Shown one piece after another: positions 10,433 to 18,823 of a DNA stretch of 36,119 nt (within the stretch, counting starts at the first letter, position 1; every line of letters begins with the position of its first letter). A model generated the notes under the pieces. That model made no database searches. It was not told the origin of the DNA and worked only from the letters and a program-made list of their open reading frames with translations. The position numbers and the translations under genes are program-made. The stretch is from Bacteroidota bacterium (GTDB taxonomy: Bacteria > Bacteroidota > Bacteroidia > Bacteroidales > JAIPAH01): NCBI GenBank assembly GCA_021767705.1, contig JAASSU010000007.1:1-36119 (forward strand). Reading direction: 5' to 3'.

Positions 10433-12898
10433 ATGAGAAGCATTTTTATTGCGGTTATCCTGTCGATAACTATTGTTGCAGGAGCCTACGGCCAAAGGGG
10501 AAATATGCGTCAGGGCAACACGCCTGCCGGATCAGTGGAGGGAAATATTTTCGACGCTACCAATAACCAACCACTCGAATTTGCGAACGTTTCACTGTTC
10601 AGGGTTAAAGACTCCTCGCTGGCAACTGGAGCAATTGCCGATGCTCAGGGTCATTACCTGATTAATGGCGTAAAGCCCGGAAAATACTATCTGGTAGCTG
10701 ATTTTATCGGTTATAAAAAGGTAGAGGTCAACAGCATCGTTTTACGCCCGCCTAACATGTCGGTTAAGCTCGATCCCATAAAACTGGATATTTCTGCACA
10801 AACCATCGAAGGGGTCAACGTTACCGCCGAAAGAAACCGTATCGAATACAAGATCGACCGGAAGGTGATTAACGTGAGCAAAGACCTTAATGCCGCCGGG
10901 GGAACGGCAGTGGATGTGCTGAAAAACACTCCTTCCGTCCAGGTAGACATTGAAGGAAACGTCAGTCTTCGCGGAAGCGAAAATTTCAAGGTGTACATCG
11001 ATGGCAAGCCTACCGTACTCGACGGCAACGACCTGCTTCAGCAACTGCCGGCCAGCAGTATCGACCAGATTGAGATTGTAACTAACCCTTCCGTAAAATT
11101 TGATCCCGATGGAAGCGGAGGCATCATCAATGTATTGATGAAAAAAAATCACAAAGCAGGGGTGAGCGGCATTGTGAATACTTCGGCAAGCACGGATGAA
11201 AGTAAATCCGCCGACTTCCTGCTGAATTACCGCACCGGAAAATTCAAGTGGTTTGTAGGTGCCGACTACCGCGACCGCCGTTTTAACGGAACAGGAAACA
11301 TCTATCGCGAAACCTATGCCGACACTACCTATTTCTATGAGGCCGATAGGGAGCGCGATTTCACCAGGGATGGTTACTCAGTAAAAGGGGGCTTCGACTA
11401 CGAAATCGATGATAATAACACCTTTTCGCTTTCAGCCACCGTTGGAAACTACGGCTTTGGAATAGACATGAACAGCGAAATCAACACCTTTACGGATCCG
11501 GTTACGGAGGAAGAATTTCTTTTTAGTGAAACCCTTTTCGAAAGGTCAGGCGATTATATTCAAACCACAGCCAACTACGATTTGAAATTTAATGACAATG
11601 GTCACCGCCTGCAGGCCATGGCCTATTACTCCACAGGTAAGGATGATGAGTATAACATTCAGAAGGATTTTATTACGGACGAATCTTTTAATGTAGTGGG
11701 TAATGGCATCATCGAAGAAGGGATAGAAAACACCGAAACCGAGGATGAAGACCAGTTGCGCTTTAAGGTGGATTATACTTTGCCTTTTGAGAATGACAGT
11801 AAGCTGGAAGCGGGGGTGCAAACACGCCTGCGGTATGAATCATCGGAATACGAGTTTTCTTTCTTTGATCCGGACACGGATAACTGGATTGAAGACCCTG
11901 ATTTCTACAACCAGTTCGATTTTGATCGCAACATCACTTCAGCTTACACCACATATTCAGGAAGCATCGGGATGTTTGGGGTGCAGGCCGGGGTGCGTGG
12001 TGAGTATACCGATCGTGTGATTGCCAATATTACCGGCGATTCTTACGAAATCAACCGCTGGGACTTTTTCCCTTCGCTGCATACCAGCCTTGAGTTCGAT
12101 AAAAACCACAAGCTGATGGCCTCCTACAGCAAACGTATCAGAAGGCCACGCGGATGGTACCTCGACCCGGTGATCAGCTACCGCGACCGCTACACCCTAC
12201 GCCAGGGTAATCCCGAACTGGAACCGGAATACACGAATTCGTATGAATTGTCATTCATGAAGCGTTTTAAGTCGGGATTTGCAACCATCGAGGCGTTTTA
12301 TAACCGCACCAAAAACGAAATCACCCGGTTTAACCAGATTTATGAGGGCAATATCCTGCTGATGACTTTTGAAAATGTGAATGAAGAAGACCGAATGGGG
12401 CTGGAGTTGATGGTCAACAGCCAGGTTTTTAAGTGGTGGAACCTCAATATTTCGGGAAGTGGATACAGGTTCAGTGTATCAGACCTTCAGGACGGCGAGG
12501 AGATTACGAATGAAAGTACGAACTGGAGTGCCCGCATGAACAACGATATTATTTTTTCAAAGAATTCACGGATGCAAATCAGTGGCTTTTACCGGGGCCC
12601 TTCTGCATCCATCCAGGGTGAGCGGGGAAGCTTTTTCTTCACCTCAGCGGCCTACCGCCATGATTTCATGAACAAGAAGCTGAACATGACCGTCAGTGTC
12701 CAGGATATTTTTGGCACGATGGGACATGAAATGATCACCGACCAGCCCAGCTATTATATCAAACAAGACTTCAACAGGCAGCCCAGGGTGGTCAGGCTCA
12801 GCCTCAGCTACAAAATCAACGACTACAAAAAGAAGCGTGGTGAGCGGGGCTCTGGTGGCGGCGAAGACATGGAGATGGAAGGCGAAGGCGGGTTCTAA
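10433..12898 (+). CDS. Outer-membrane beta-barrel family protein with TonB-plug-like domain
   Basis: This 821-residue exported protein has a signal peptide (residues 1 to about 20, ending AYG/Q). A carboxypeptidase-regulatory-like beta-sandwich follows (~33-105), then a plug-like domain with LRGSENFKVYIDGKPT and DQIEIVTNPSVKFDPDGSGG (~170-230). The rest is a long beta-barrel with many alternating aromatic strands. This arrangement matches the Bacteroidota outer membrane beta-barrel (OMP_b-brl_3) family, which is related to TonB receptors. The C-terminal 25 residues form a Lys/Gly/Glu-rich polar tail ending in Phe. The substrate is unknown. It lies 100 nt after the dehydrogenase and is followed by a hairpin terminator, so it is probably a single transcription unit or the last gene of the run. 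Confidence 0.9.
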   Translation: MRSIFIAVILSITIVAGAYGQRGNMRQGNTPAGSVEGNIFDATNNQPLEFANVSLFRVKDSSLATGAIADAQGHYLINGVKPGKYYLVADFIGYKKVEVNSIVLRPPNMSVKLDPIKLDISAQTIEGVNVTAERNRIEYKIDRKVINVSKDLNAAGGTAVDVLKNTPSVQVDIEGNVSLRGSENFKVYIDGKPTVLDGNDLLQQLPASSIDQIEIVTNPSVKFDPDGSGGIINVLMKKNHKAGVSGIVNTSASTDESKSADFLLNYRTGKFKWFVGADYRDRRFNGTGNIYRETYADTTYFYEADRERDFTRDGYSVKGGFDYEIDDNNTFSLSATVGNYGFGIDMNSEINTFTDPVTEEEFLFSETLFERSGDYIQTTANYDLKFNDNGHRLQAMAYYSTGKDDEYNIQKDFITDESFNVVGNGIIEEGIENTETEDEDQLRFKVDYTLPFENDSKLEAGVQTRLRYESSEYEFSFFDPDTDNWIEDPDFYNQFDFDRNITSAYTTYSGSIGMFGVQAGVRGEYTDRVIANITGDSYEINRWDFFPSLHTSLEFDKNHKLMASYSKRIRRPRGWYLDPVISYRDRYTLRQGNPELEPEYTNSYELSFMKRFKSGFATIEAFYNRTKNEITRFNQIYEGNILLMTFENVNEEDRMGLELMVNSQVFKWWNLNISGSGYRFSVSDLQDGEEITNESTNWSARMNNDIIFSKNSRMQISGFYRGPSASIQGERGSFFFTSAAYRHDFMNKKLNMTVSVQDIFGTMGHEMITDQPSYYIKQDFNRQPRVVRLSLSYKINDYKKKRGERGSGGGEDMEMEGEGGF

Positions 12899-12904
12899 GA
12901 AAAA

Positions 12905-12960
12905 TAAAAGGGAGCACCAACACAAATGAACCTTAAAAAGGTGTCGGTGCTCCCTTATTT
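12905..12960 (+). terminator. Hairpin terminator after the beta-barrel gene
   Basis: AAGGGAGCACC-A-ACAC (about 12908-12923) pairs with GTGT-C-GGTGCTCCCTT (12941-12956), a 16-bp stem with one mismatch and a 17-nt loop. A-rich sequence lies before and TTATTT after. The GGTGTCGGNG core matches the hairpin in the left-edge repeat module. Confidence 0.75.
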
Positions 12961-12978
12961 CACCATATCCCGGGAATT

Positions 12979-13022
12979 TCCGTCATTCAGATGGAGCCGA
13001 CGTAGGAGGCGACTGATGAATT
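12979..13022 (+). repeat. Degenerate GTCATTC-type intergenic element
   Basis: CCGTCATTCAGATGGAGCC (from 12979) begins like the elements at 12-69 and 171-257, and GACTGATGAATTTT ends in the place where those have GAGGAATCT. It lies between two terminators in a 278-bp gap. I see no gene in that gap. Confidence 0.5.
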
Positions 13023-13081
13023 TTGTGGTTTAAGTGATAAATATTTGAAAACCTGATGCCGCACTCCCAATAATATAACAG

Positions 13082-13112
13082 ACCCTTTAGAGTATTTCTC
13101 AGGGGGTTTTTT
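13082..13112 (+). terminator. Intrinsic terminator
   Basis: ACCCTTT (13082-13088) pairs with AGGGGGT (13101-13107, two wobble pairs), extended by GAG/CTC around a TATTT loop, and is followed by a six-T run. It is the second terminator behind the beta-barrel gene and insulates the mrdA promoter 36 nt downstream. Confidence 0.75.
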
Positions 13113-13147
13113 ATGTGTTAAAAATAATATGAAGGTTGCAATTTGCT

Positions 13148-13155
13148 TAACTTTG
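13148..13155 (+). promoter_or_regulatory. Candidate mrdA promoter, -7 element TAACTTTG
   Basis: TAACTTTG matches the Bacteroidota sigma-70-type consensus TAnnTTTG. No clear TTG is seen about 21 bp upstream. The expected transcript start lies about 18 nt before the mrdA ATG. Confidence 0.55.
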
Positions 13156-13176
13156 TAGTGTAAAGAGAGGGAGGCA

Positions 13177-15009
13177 ATGCGCAAAGATTTTTCAGGTAGG
13201 AAGTATTTCATTCTCAGTATCATCATTCTTTTGGGAGCAATTTTTATCGTTCGCTTGTTTTATTTGCAGGTGGTCGATAAAAGCTATATGCTTTCAGCTG
13301 AAAGTAATGTGCTGCGCAAAATCACCAAATATCCGGCGCGCGGACTGATTTACGATCGCAACGGAGAGCTGATGGTGTATAACGAAACTGCCTATGATGT
13401 GATGATTATCCCGCGAAGGACACGAGAATTTGATACCCTGCAGCTCGCCTCCCTTTTGGGGATTGAAAAAAAGCTGGTCAAAGAGCGTATTAAGAAAGCC
13501 AAATCATACTCCTGGTTTAAGCCTTCTGTTTTTCTTCCACAAATTTCAAAACAGACCTATGCTTACCTCGAGGAGAAGCTTTATAAATTCCCCGGATTTT
13601 ATGTGCAGACACGTTCGCTGCGCAACTATCCACACCCTGTGGCAGCCCACTCGCTGGGCTATGTGGGTGAGGTGAATGCCCGTCACCTTAAGCAGGACGC
13701 CTACTATCAGCAGGGCGACTACATCGGGATCAACGGCATCGAAAATATTTACGAAAAAGAACTCCGCGGCAAAAAAGGTGTGGAGCTGGTGATGGTGGAT
13801 GTGCTTAACCGCGAGAAGGGATCCTACAGAGAAGGCCGGTATGACACGGCTGCCATTAAAGGAAAAGACATTTACGTAACCCTTGACCTTAACCTTCAGA
13901 GTTATGGGGAAAAGCTGATGCAAAACAAGGTGGGGAGCATCGTGGCCCTCGAACCTTCCACCGGTGAAATTCTTGCACTTGTTTCCTCTCCCGGATACGA
14001 TCCCAGCCTTTTGGTGGGGCGGGTGCGCGGAAAAAATTACACCAGACTCTCCCGCGACAGCCTCAAGCCTTTGTTCAACCGGGCACTGATGGCGCAGTAC
14101 CCTCCCGGCTCTACCTTTAAGCCCGTTAATGCACTCGTAGGCCTCGAAACAGGCGTGGTGAGCGAAAACACCCATTTCGGATGCAATGGCGTAGTGTCAT
14201 GGCCCATCAAGTGCAGCCACAATCACAAATCACCACTCAATCTCCCGGAGGCTATCGAGCAGTCGTGCAACCCGTATTTCTGGAAGACTTTCGACCGTAT
14301 TATCTCCAGTCCTTCGTATCCAAGCAGTGCCGAAGGGTTCAACGAGTGGCGCAGGCATGTAGTCAGCATGGGGTTTGGGAAAAAGTTTGGTACCGACCTT
14401 TCTAATGAGCGTCCCGGTAGCATTCCGGAGGCAAAATATTATGACCATTATTACCGACGGGGCCACTGGAACTCAATGACCATCCGTTCACTCTCCATTG
14501 GTCAGGGCGAAATCCTGGTTACCCCGCTGCAGTTGGCTAACTTCTCTGCCATTGTGGCTAACCGCGGATTTTATTATCCGCCGCACCTTATCGACTCTAT
14601 TACCGGGCAGCAGCAGGCCGTGGAGGCATATACCGAAAAGATACAAACCTCCATCAGTCGTGAGCATTTCGAGCCCGTGGTGGATGGCATGAGGCGCGTC
14701 TACGGGGCCGACCACGGCACCGCTCGCTGGTACGACCTCGACTCGCTGCAAATGGCCGGAAAGACCGGTACGGTGCAGAACCCGCATGGCGACGATCACT
14801 CCATATTTATTGCCTTTGCGCCTAAAAATGATCCGAAGATTGCCCTCGCTGTGGTGGTCGAAAATTCAGGGTTCGGCTCGAAATGGGCCGTGCCTATCGC
14901 CACACTCATGATGGAAAAATACCTTAACGGGAAAATATCACGCAAGTGGGTAGAGGATCGGATGCTGGAAGGGGACTTGATTAACAAAGGGGAGGGCAGC
15001 GATGAGTAA
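13177..15009 (+). CDS. mrdA: Penicillin-binding protein 2 (elongasome transpeptidase)
   Basis: This 610-residue class B PBP cross-links side-wall peptidoglycan with RodA. One N-terminal membrane anchor (about 9-29, YFILSIIILLGAIFIVRLFYL) leads into the pedestal domain, with YPARGLIYDRNGELM as its first conserved box. The transpeptidase domain shows the three active-site motifs: S312-T-F-K315, S363-C-N365 and K529-T-G-T532. The length and the direct link to rodA identify PBP2 rather than FtsI. A purine-rich GAGAGGGAGG lies just before the ATG, unusual among these genes. The last codons overlap the rodA start. mreB, mreC and mreD, which often precede this gene, are absent; a beta-barrel protein and two terminators lie upstream instead. 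Confidence 0.96.
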   Translation: MRKDFSGRKYFILSIIILLGAIFIVRLFYLQVVDKSYMLSAESNVLRKITKYPARGLIYDRNGELMVYNETAYDVMIIPRRTREFDTLQLASLLGIEKKLVKERIKKAKSYSWFKPSVFLPQISKQTYAYLEEKLYKFPGFYVQTRSLRNYPHPVAAHSLGYVGEVNARHLKQDAYYQQGDYIGINGIENIYEKELRGKKGVELVMVDVLNREKGSYREGRYDTAAIKGKDIYVTLDLNLQSYGEKLMQNKVGSIVALEPSTGEILALVSSPGYDPSLLVGRVRGKNYTRLSRDSLKPLFNRALMAQYPPGSTFKPVNALVGLETGVVSENTHFGCNGVVSWPIKCSHNHKSPLNLPEAIEQSCNPYFWKTFDRIISSPSYPSSAEGFNEWRRHVVSMGFGKKFGTDLSNERPGSIPEAKYYDHYYRRGHWNSMTIRSLSIGQGEILVTPLQLANFSAIVANRGFYYPPHLIDSITGQQQAVEAYTEKIQTSISREHFEPVVDGMRRVYGADHGTARWYDLDSLQMAGKTGTVQNPHGDDHSIFIAFAPKNDPKIALAVVVENSGFGSKWAVPIATLMMEKYLNGKISRKWVEDRMLEGDLINKGEGSDE

Positions 15010-16264
15010 CAGGTACAGCGTTTTTGCCAACATCGACTGGCTCACCATAGCCTTGTACATCATCATCATGCTGTTTGGATGGGTCAACATCTACTCTGCC
15101 GTTTATGATGAAGCACATCAGAGCATGTTCGATATCAGCCAGCGCTACGGTAAGCAAATGCTCTGGATCAGTGCTGCCCTTGTGTTGGCTTTTTTCATCA
15201 CTTTAATCGATTCAAAGATTTACGAGAATTTCTCTTTCCTGCTCTACCTTGCCGTGATTGTGCTTTTGGTTGGGGTGTTGCTTGGAGGAAAAGAAATTGC
15301 GGGTTCCAAGTCGTGGTTTCAAATTGGAGGTATCGCCATACAGCCGTCCGAATTTGCCAAGTTTGCTACGGCATTGGCACTGGCAAAATATCTCACTCAA
15401 CCCGGAGTTAATGTCAGTAAATTCAAATACCTGTTCAGGGCCTTCGTCATAATTGCCCTCCCTGCCGGACTCATCCTGTTGCAGAACGACACCGGCTCTA
15501 TGCTTGTTTTTAGCGTTTTTGCGCTCGTTCTCTACCGCGAAGGGATGCCGTCATGGATTTTGGTTTTTGCCCTGGCGGTGGGTATTATTTTCCTTTCTAC
15601 GCTGATGGTAGGAAAATGGATGGTCATCGGGGCCCTTGGCGGGATGTTACTCTTAACCATTTACTTTGTCAGGAAGCAGAAGAAAGTCATTGCATTGATG
15701 GTCTTTTTCTTTCTGCTTTCAGCAGGATTTTCCTTCGGGGTTGATTATGCCTTCGAAAACATCCTGGAGCCACACCAGCAAACGCGCATCAACGTGCTGC
15801 TCGGAAAGGAGATCGACAACCGTGGTGCCGGGTACAACGTGCACCAATCCAAAATCGCCATAGGTTCGGGAGGGCTAACCGGAAAAGGATTTCTCGAAGG
15901 GACACAAACCAAGTTTAATTTCGTGCCCGAGCAAAGCACCGACTTTATTTTCTGTACGGTAGGTGAGGAGTGGGGTTTTATCGGCACCTCCGTAGTCGTT
16001 ATCCTATATGTGATGTTGTTTGTCAGGCTGATTTTTCTGGCCGAACGCCAGCGCAGCCACTTCAGCCGGATTTATGGCTACGGCGTGCTTTCGGTTATGT
16101 TTTTCCACTTCGCCATCAACATCGGAATGACCATCGGGCTCGTCCCCGTCATCGGCATCCCGCTGCCCTTTTTCAGCTACGGTGGATCTTCATTGTGGTC
16201 TTTTACCATCCTCCTGTTCATCTTCCTCAAGTTCGATGCCGAGCGCAAAAAGGTGTTTATCTGA
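15002..16264 (+). CDS. rodA: Rod shape-determining protein RodA (SEDS glycosyltransferase)
   Basis: This 420-residue polytopic inner-membrane protein would polymerise lipid II during elongation as partner of PBP2. About ten hydrophobic segments are visible. The FtsW/RodA/SpoVE C-terminal motif reads GLVPVIGIPLPFFSYGGSSL, and GTQTKFNFVPEQSTDFIF is the usual extracellular-loop signature. The ATG overlaps the last 8 nt of mrdA, with AAAGGGGAGGGC just upstream acting as a likely ribosome binding site, so the two are translationally coupled. It ends a plus-strand run converging on ppiD, with about 310 bp between them. Confidence 0.96.
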   Translation: MSNRYSVFANIDWLTIALYIIIMLFGWVNIYSAVYDEAHQSMFDISQRYGKQMLWISAALVLAFFITLIDSKIYENFSFLLYLAVIVLLVGVLLGGKEIAGSKSWFQIGGIAIQPSEFAKFATALALAKYLTQPGVNVSKFKYLFRAFVIIALPAGLILLQNDTGSMLVFSVFALVLYREGMPSWILVFALAVGIIFLSTLMVGKWMVIGALGGMLLLTIYFVRKQKKVIALMVFFFLLSAGFSFGVDYAFENILEPHQQTRINVLLGKEIDNRGAGYNVHQSKIAIGSGGLTGKGFLEGTQTKFNFVPEQSTDFIFCTVGEEWGFIGTSVVVILYVMLFVRLIFLAERQRSHFSRIYGYGVLSVMFFHFAINIGMTIGLVPVIGIPLPFFSYGGSSLWSFTILLFIFLKFDAERKKVFI

Positions 16265-16304
16265 CAAAACCACGTTTCAGGCAAACATCTCTCAAAAGAG
16301 TCTC

Positions 16305-16480
16305 GCACCCTCCTTCAGGTGGATGAATAAGAATACCGAAATCGTTTCGCCTCTCCGAGGCTCCAGAACCACACTACCTGTAATGATTCTACCATACTAC
16401 CGCCCCCTCCGGGAGTTTTTAAGAAATGCTTACAGCCAAACAAGCCCACTTCTATGAGATTAGCACCCTCCTTCAGGTGG
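16305..16480. repeat. Pair of short palindromic direct repeats in the rodA-ppiD gap
   Basis: GCACCCTCCTTCAGGTGG occurs at 16305-16322 and again at 16463-16480. The second copy forms a near-perfect palindrome, CACCCTCCT/AGGTGGGTG, with a TC centre. The 140 bp between them carry GC-rich CCGCCCCCTCCGGGAG but no credible gene. This resembles REP-like sequence in a convergent intergenic region. Confidence 0.6.
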
Positions 16481-16513
16481 GTGAAAAAGTACTGGCATTC
16501 CACTTTCCCCCAC

Positions 16514-16544
16514 AAAAAAACAGCCCCCGGAAATCCGGAGGCTG
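16514..16544 (-). terminator. Intrinsic terminator of ppiD
   Basis: On the minus strand CAGCCTCCGG, loop ATTT, CCGGGGGCTG is followed by TTTTTTT. It lies 28 nt after the ppiD stop and shows the classic stem plus U-tract. Confidence 0.85.
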
Positions 16545-16572
16545 CTTGCAAAGGTATTCTTCAACAATGTTT

Positions 16573-18690
16573 TTAATAAAACATTATCGTGTTGTTTTCG
16601 ATATCGGCCTGTTCTTTGATGGCCGGATAAATCATCGCGGCGTTTCTTTCGAACGTACGCTGCATCGATTCTTTTGTTCCTTTATAGTTGGTGATAGCCG
16701 GAGGCTGCTCAATGCCGTTCATTCTGAAAACATACACGGCCATATCACCCTGAATGGGCTCAGATGTTTCTCCTGCATCAAGATTGAAAACGCGGGCAAT
16801 CACTTTGCTTTCCGGACCAAAACCTTTCAGGTTCCTTCCGTTGAAGCGCAGGTTGTCGTAATGCTTGATTTTAGCACCCAGTCCCATTGCTTTCGCGTTC
16901 AGGTCGCCGGCTTTATCTTCTATTTTAGCGATAATCACTTCGGCTTTCTTTTCTCTCCTTACCAGCGGCTCAATTTGGTCTTTGGCATCTTCGAGAGGAA
17001 TGTATCCTGCCGGACGCGTATCTGTAAGTGCTGCCACGATAAACTTCTCTTCATCTTCAAATACCGATGAAACATTTCCGATTTTTGTTTCTTCATCAAA
17101 AGCCCATCTCACAATCTGACGTGGCTGTGTGATGCCCGGAATGGCATACTTGTTCTTGTCGAAGAACCCGGTGCTACGCTTATTCAGGCCCTGCTCCTCA
17201 ATGGATGCTTCAAACTGCTCAAGTGTTTTGTTTTCTCCTGCAAAAGAGCTGGCTTGCATGTACACATCCTGGTAAGTCTGGCTGCTGGGTGTAATCTCTC
17301 TTACAATCTGCGCCACCCTTACTTTCTTTACAGGATCTTTTTTGCCGGTTACTTTAATGATGTGATACCCGAAAGCTGTTTCGGCCGTCACCACATCCCC
17401 TTTGTCGTTATTTACAACGGCTTCGTTAAAGTTGTAAGCCATTGTTCCGTCGGCAAACCAACCCAAGTCGCCACCTTTGGCACCTGTTGGTCCGTCAGAA
17501 TATTCCTTAGCCAACTCTTCAAAACGGTCCGGGTTGTTTTTCAAAACATTGAAAAGGCTGTCGGAGAACGACTGTGCTTCCTTACGGCTTCTGACAACAT
17601 CCTGTGCCCTGCTGGCTCCCTGGTAAGCAATCAGGATATGGCTTGCTTTCATTGAGTCAGGACGCATGGTGGTTTCGATAAGCTTGGCGATGTGATATTT
17701 TTCGTTTTCAACGTAAGGGCCTACTTTTTCGCCGGGCTCGCCGTTAAACATGTTGCTTTCAATCCTTGCCGGGAGGTCGCCGCGGCTTTTCCAGGAGCTG
17801 TCGTAAGGCTGGTCAGAAACGCTGTTGACAAAACGGGGCACTTCGTCGAGTGGAATGGTCTTTAGTTCTTCATCCAATTCATTGACCTGCTCTTCAATGG
17901 CGGCCACATCCTCTTCAGAAGCGGTTACATCAAAAACCACGTAATCGAGGTTGCGCTGTTCGTTCTCGTTTTTAAAGCGATACTTATTTTCTTCATAATA
18001 GTTTTTGTAGTCTGCATCCGTAATCTCCACCTCATCGTCAGCAACTGTCTGATACTTGATGCCAAAGTAATCTACGTTGGCGGTCATGCCGGTTTCCTGG
18101 TAGTTAAGCTTGGCCAAAGAATCAGGAACGTAATATGCTTTGGTGATAAGGTTTTGGAATTTCTGGAATTTTCTGTCGTCGCGGATGTACTCTTCGAGGG
18201 CAAACCACTGCTGGCGTTGTGCCTGCTCCATCTGGTCGAGGTTAGCCAAAAACTGGCGCACCATGGCCGGGTCAAAGCGGTTGGTGTTTGGGTCGGTAAA
18301 GTTATTGAGAATCACTTGGTGGGGGTTCTTTCCCTGCACCAGCTCATAAAGTTCTTCAGTAGTTACCTCAATGCCCAGCTCATCGTATTTCTCTTCCATC
18401 AAAATTTCGCGAACCATCTGTTCGTAAGTCTGCTGGCGAACAGTAAAGCGCTGACGGTCGGAAAGGTCTCCTGTACGGCTACGCTGGCGCTGATTTTCGA
18501 GGTTCTGCTCTGCCTGGCGGTTGAAATCCGGGTAAGTGATTTCCTCCCCATTCACAACGGCTACCGGAATATTCTGGCGTCCGCGGCCACCCGATTTAAA
18601 CAGGTCGCCCAATACAAATGCTGCCAATGCAATACCAATAATCGCGATAAGTAATCCGGAATTTTTTCTTATTCTTCCTATTGCTGCCAT
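16573..18690 (-). CDS. ppiD: PpiD/SurA-type peptidyl-prolyl isomerase, membrane-anchored
   Basis: This 705-residue periplasmic chaperone is anchored by one membrane helix (about 13-30). The N-terminal SurA/PpiD-like region (~40-190) includes VAVVNGEEITYPDFNR. A parvulin domain follows at about 348-450 with the KASHILIAY and GGDLGWFADGTM motifs, and a second PPIase-like region with GFFDKNKYAIPG lies beyond residue 490. It would help fold outer-membrane and secreted proteins as they leave the Sec channel, which suits a genome rich in beta-barrels. It is the last gene of the minus-strand coaX cluster, 133 nt from the CNNM gene, with its own promoter candidate in the gap and a strong terminator after it. 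Confidence 0.9.
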   Translation of the reverse strand: MAAIGRIRKNSGLLIAIIGIALAAFVLGDLFKSGGRGRQNIPVAVVNGEEITYPDFNRQAEQNLENQRQRSRTGDLSDRQRFTVRQQTYEQMVREILMEEKYDELGIEVTTEELYELVQGKNPHQVILNNFTDPNTNRFDPAMVRQFLANLDQMEQAQRQQWFALEEYIRDDRKFQKFQNLITKAYYVPDSLAKLNYQETGMTANVDYFGIKYQTVADDEVEITDADYKNYYEENKYRFKNENEQRNLDYVVFDVTASEEDVAAIEEQVNELDEELKTIPLDEVPRFVNSVSDQPYDSSWKSRGDLPARIESNMFNGEPGEKVGPYVENEKYHIAKLIETTMRPDSMKASHILIAYQGASRAQDVVRSRKEAQSFSDSLFNVLKNNPDRFEELAKEYSDGPTGAKGGDLGWFADGTMAYNFNEAVVNNDKGDVVTAETAFGYHIIKVTGKKDPVKKVRVAQIVREITPSSQTYQDVYMQASSFAGENKTLEQFEASIEEQGLNKRSTGFFDKNKYAIPGITQPRQIVRWAFDEETKIGNVSSVFEDEEKFIVAALTDTRPAGYIPLEDAKDQIEPLVRREKKAEVIIAKIEDKAGDLNAKAMGLGAKIKHYDNLRFNGRNLKGFGPESKVIARVFNLDAGETSEPIQGDMAVYVFRMNGIEQPPAITNYKGTKESMQRTFERNAAMIYPAIKEQADIENNTIMFY

Positions 18691-18723
18691 TTTCTATCTA
18701 GTGTTTTTTCGTAATCAAGGGTG

Positions 18724-18731
18724 CAAATCTA
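18724..18731 (-). promoter_or_regulatory. Candidate ppiD promoter, -7 element TAGATTTG
   Basis: On the minus strand TAGATTTG fits TAnnTTTG exactly, 33 nt before the ppiD ATG. The -33 region is an A/T run with TTT rather than TTG at the expected spacing. Confidence 0.5.
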
Positions 18732-18823
18732 CAACAGAATACGAAGTATAAAAAATTTTTTTTGCTCCTGATTCTCTAGTATGAATTGAGGTGTAATTTT
18801 TTACAAGGGTGGAGCCACAAAAA

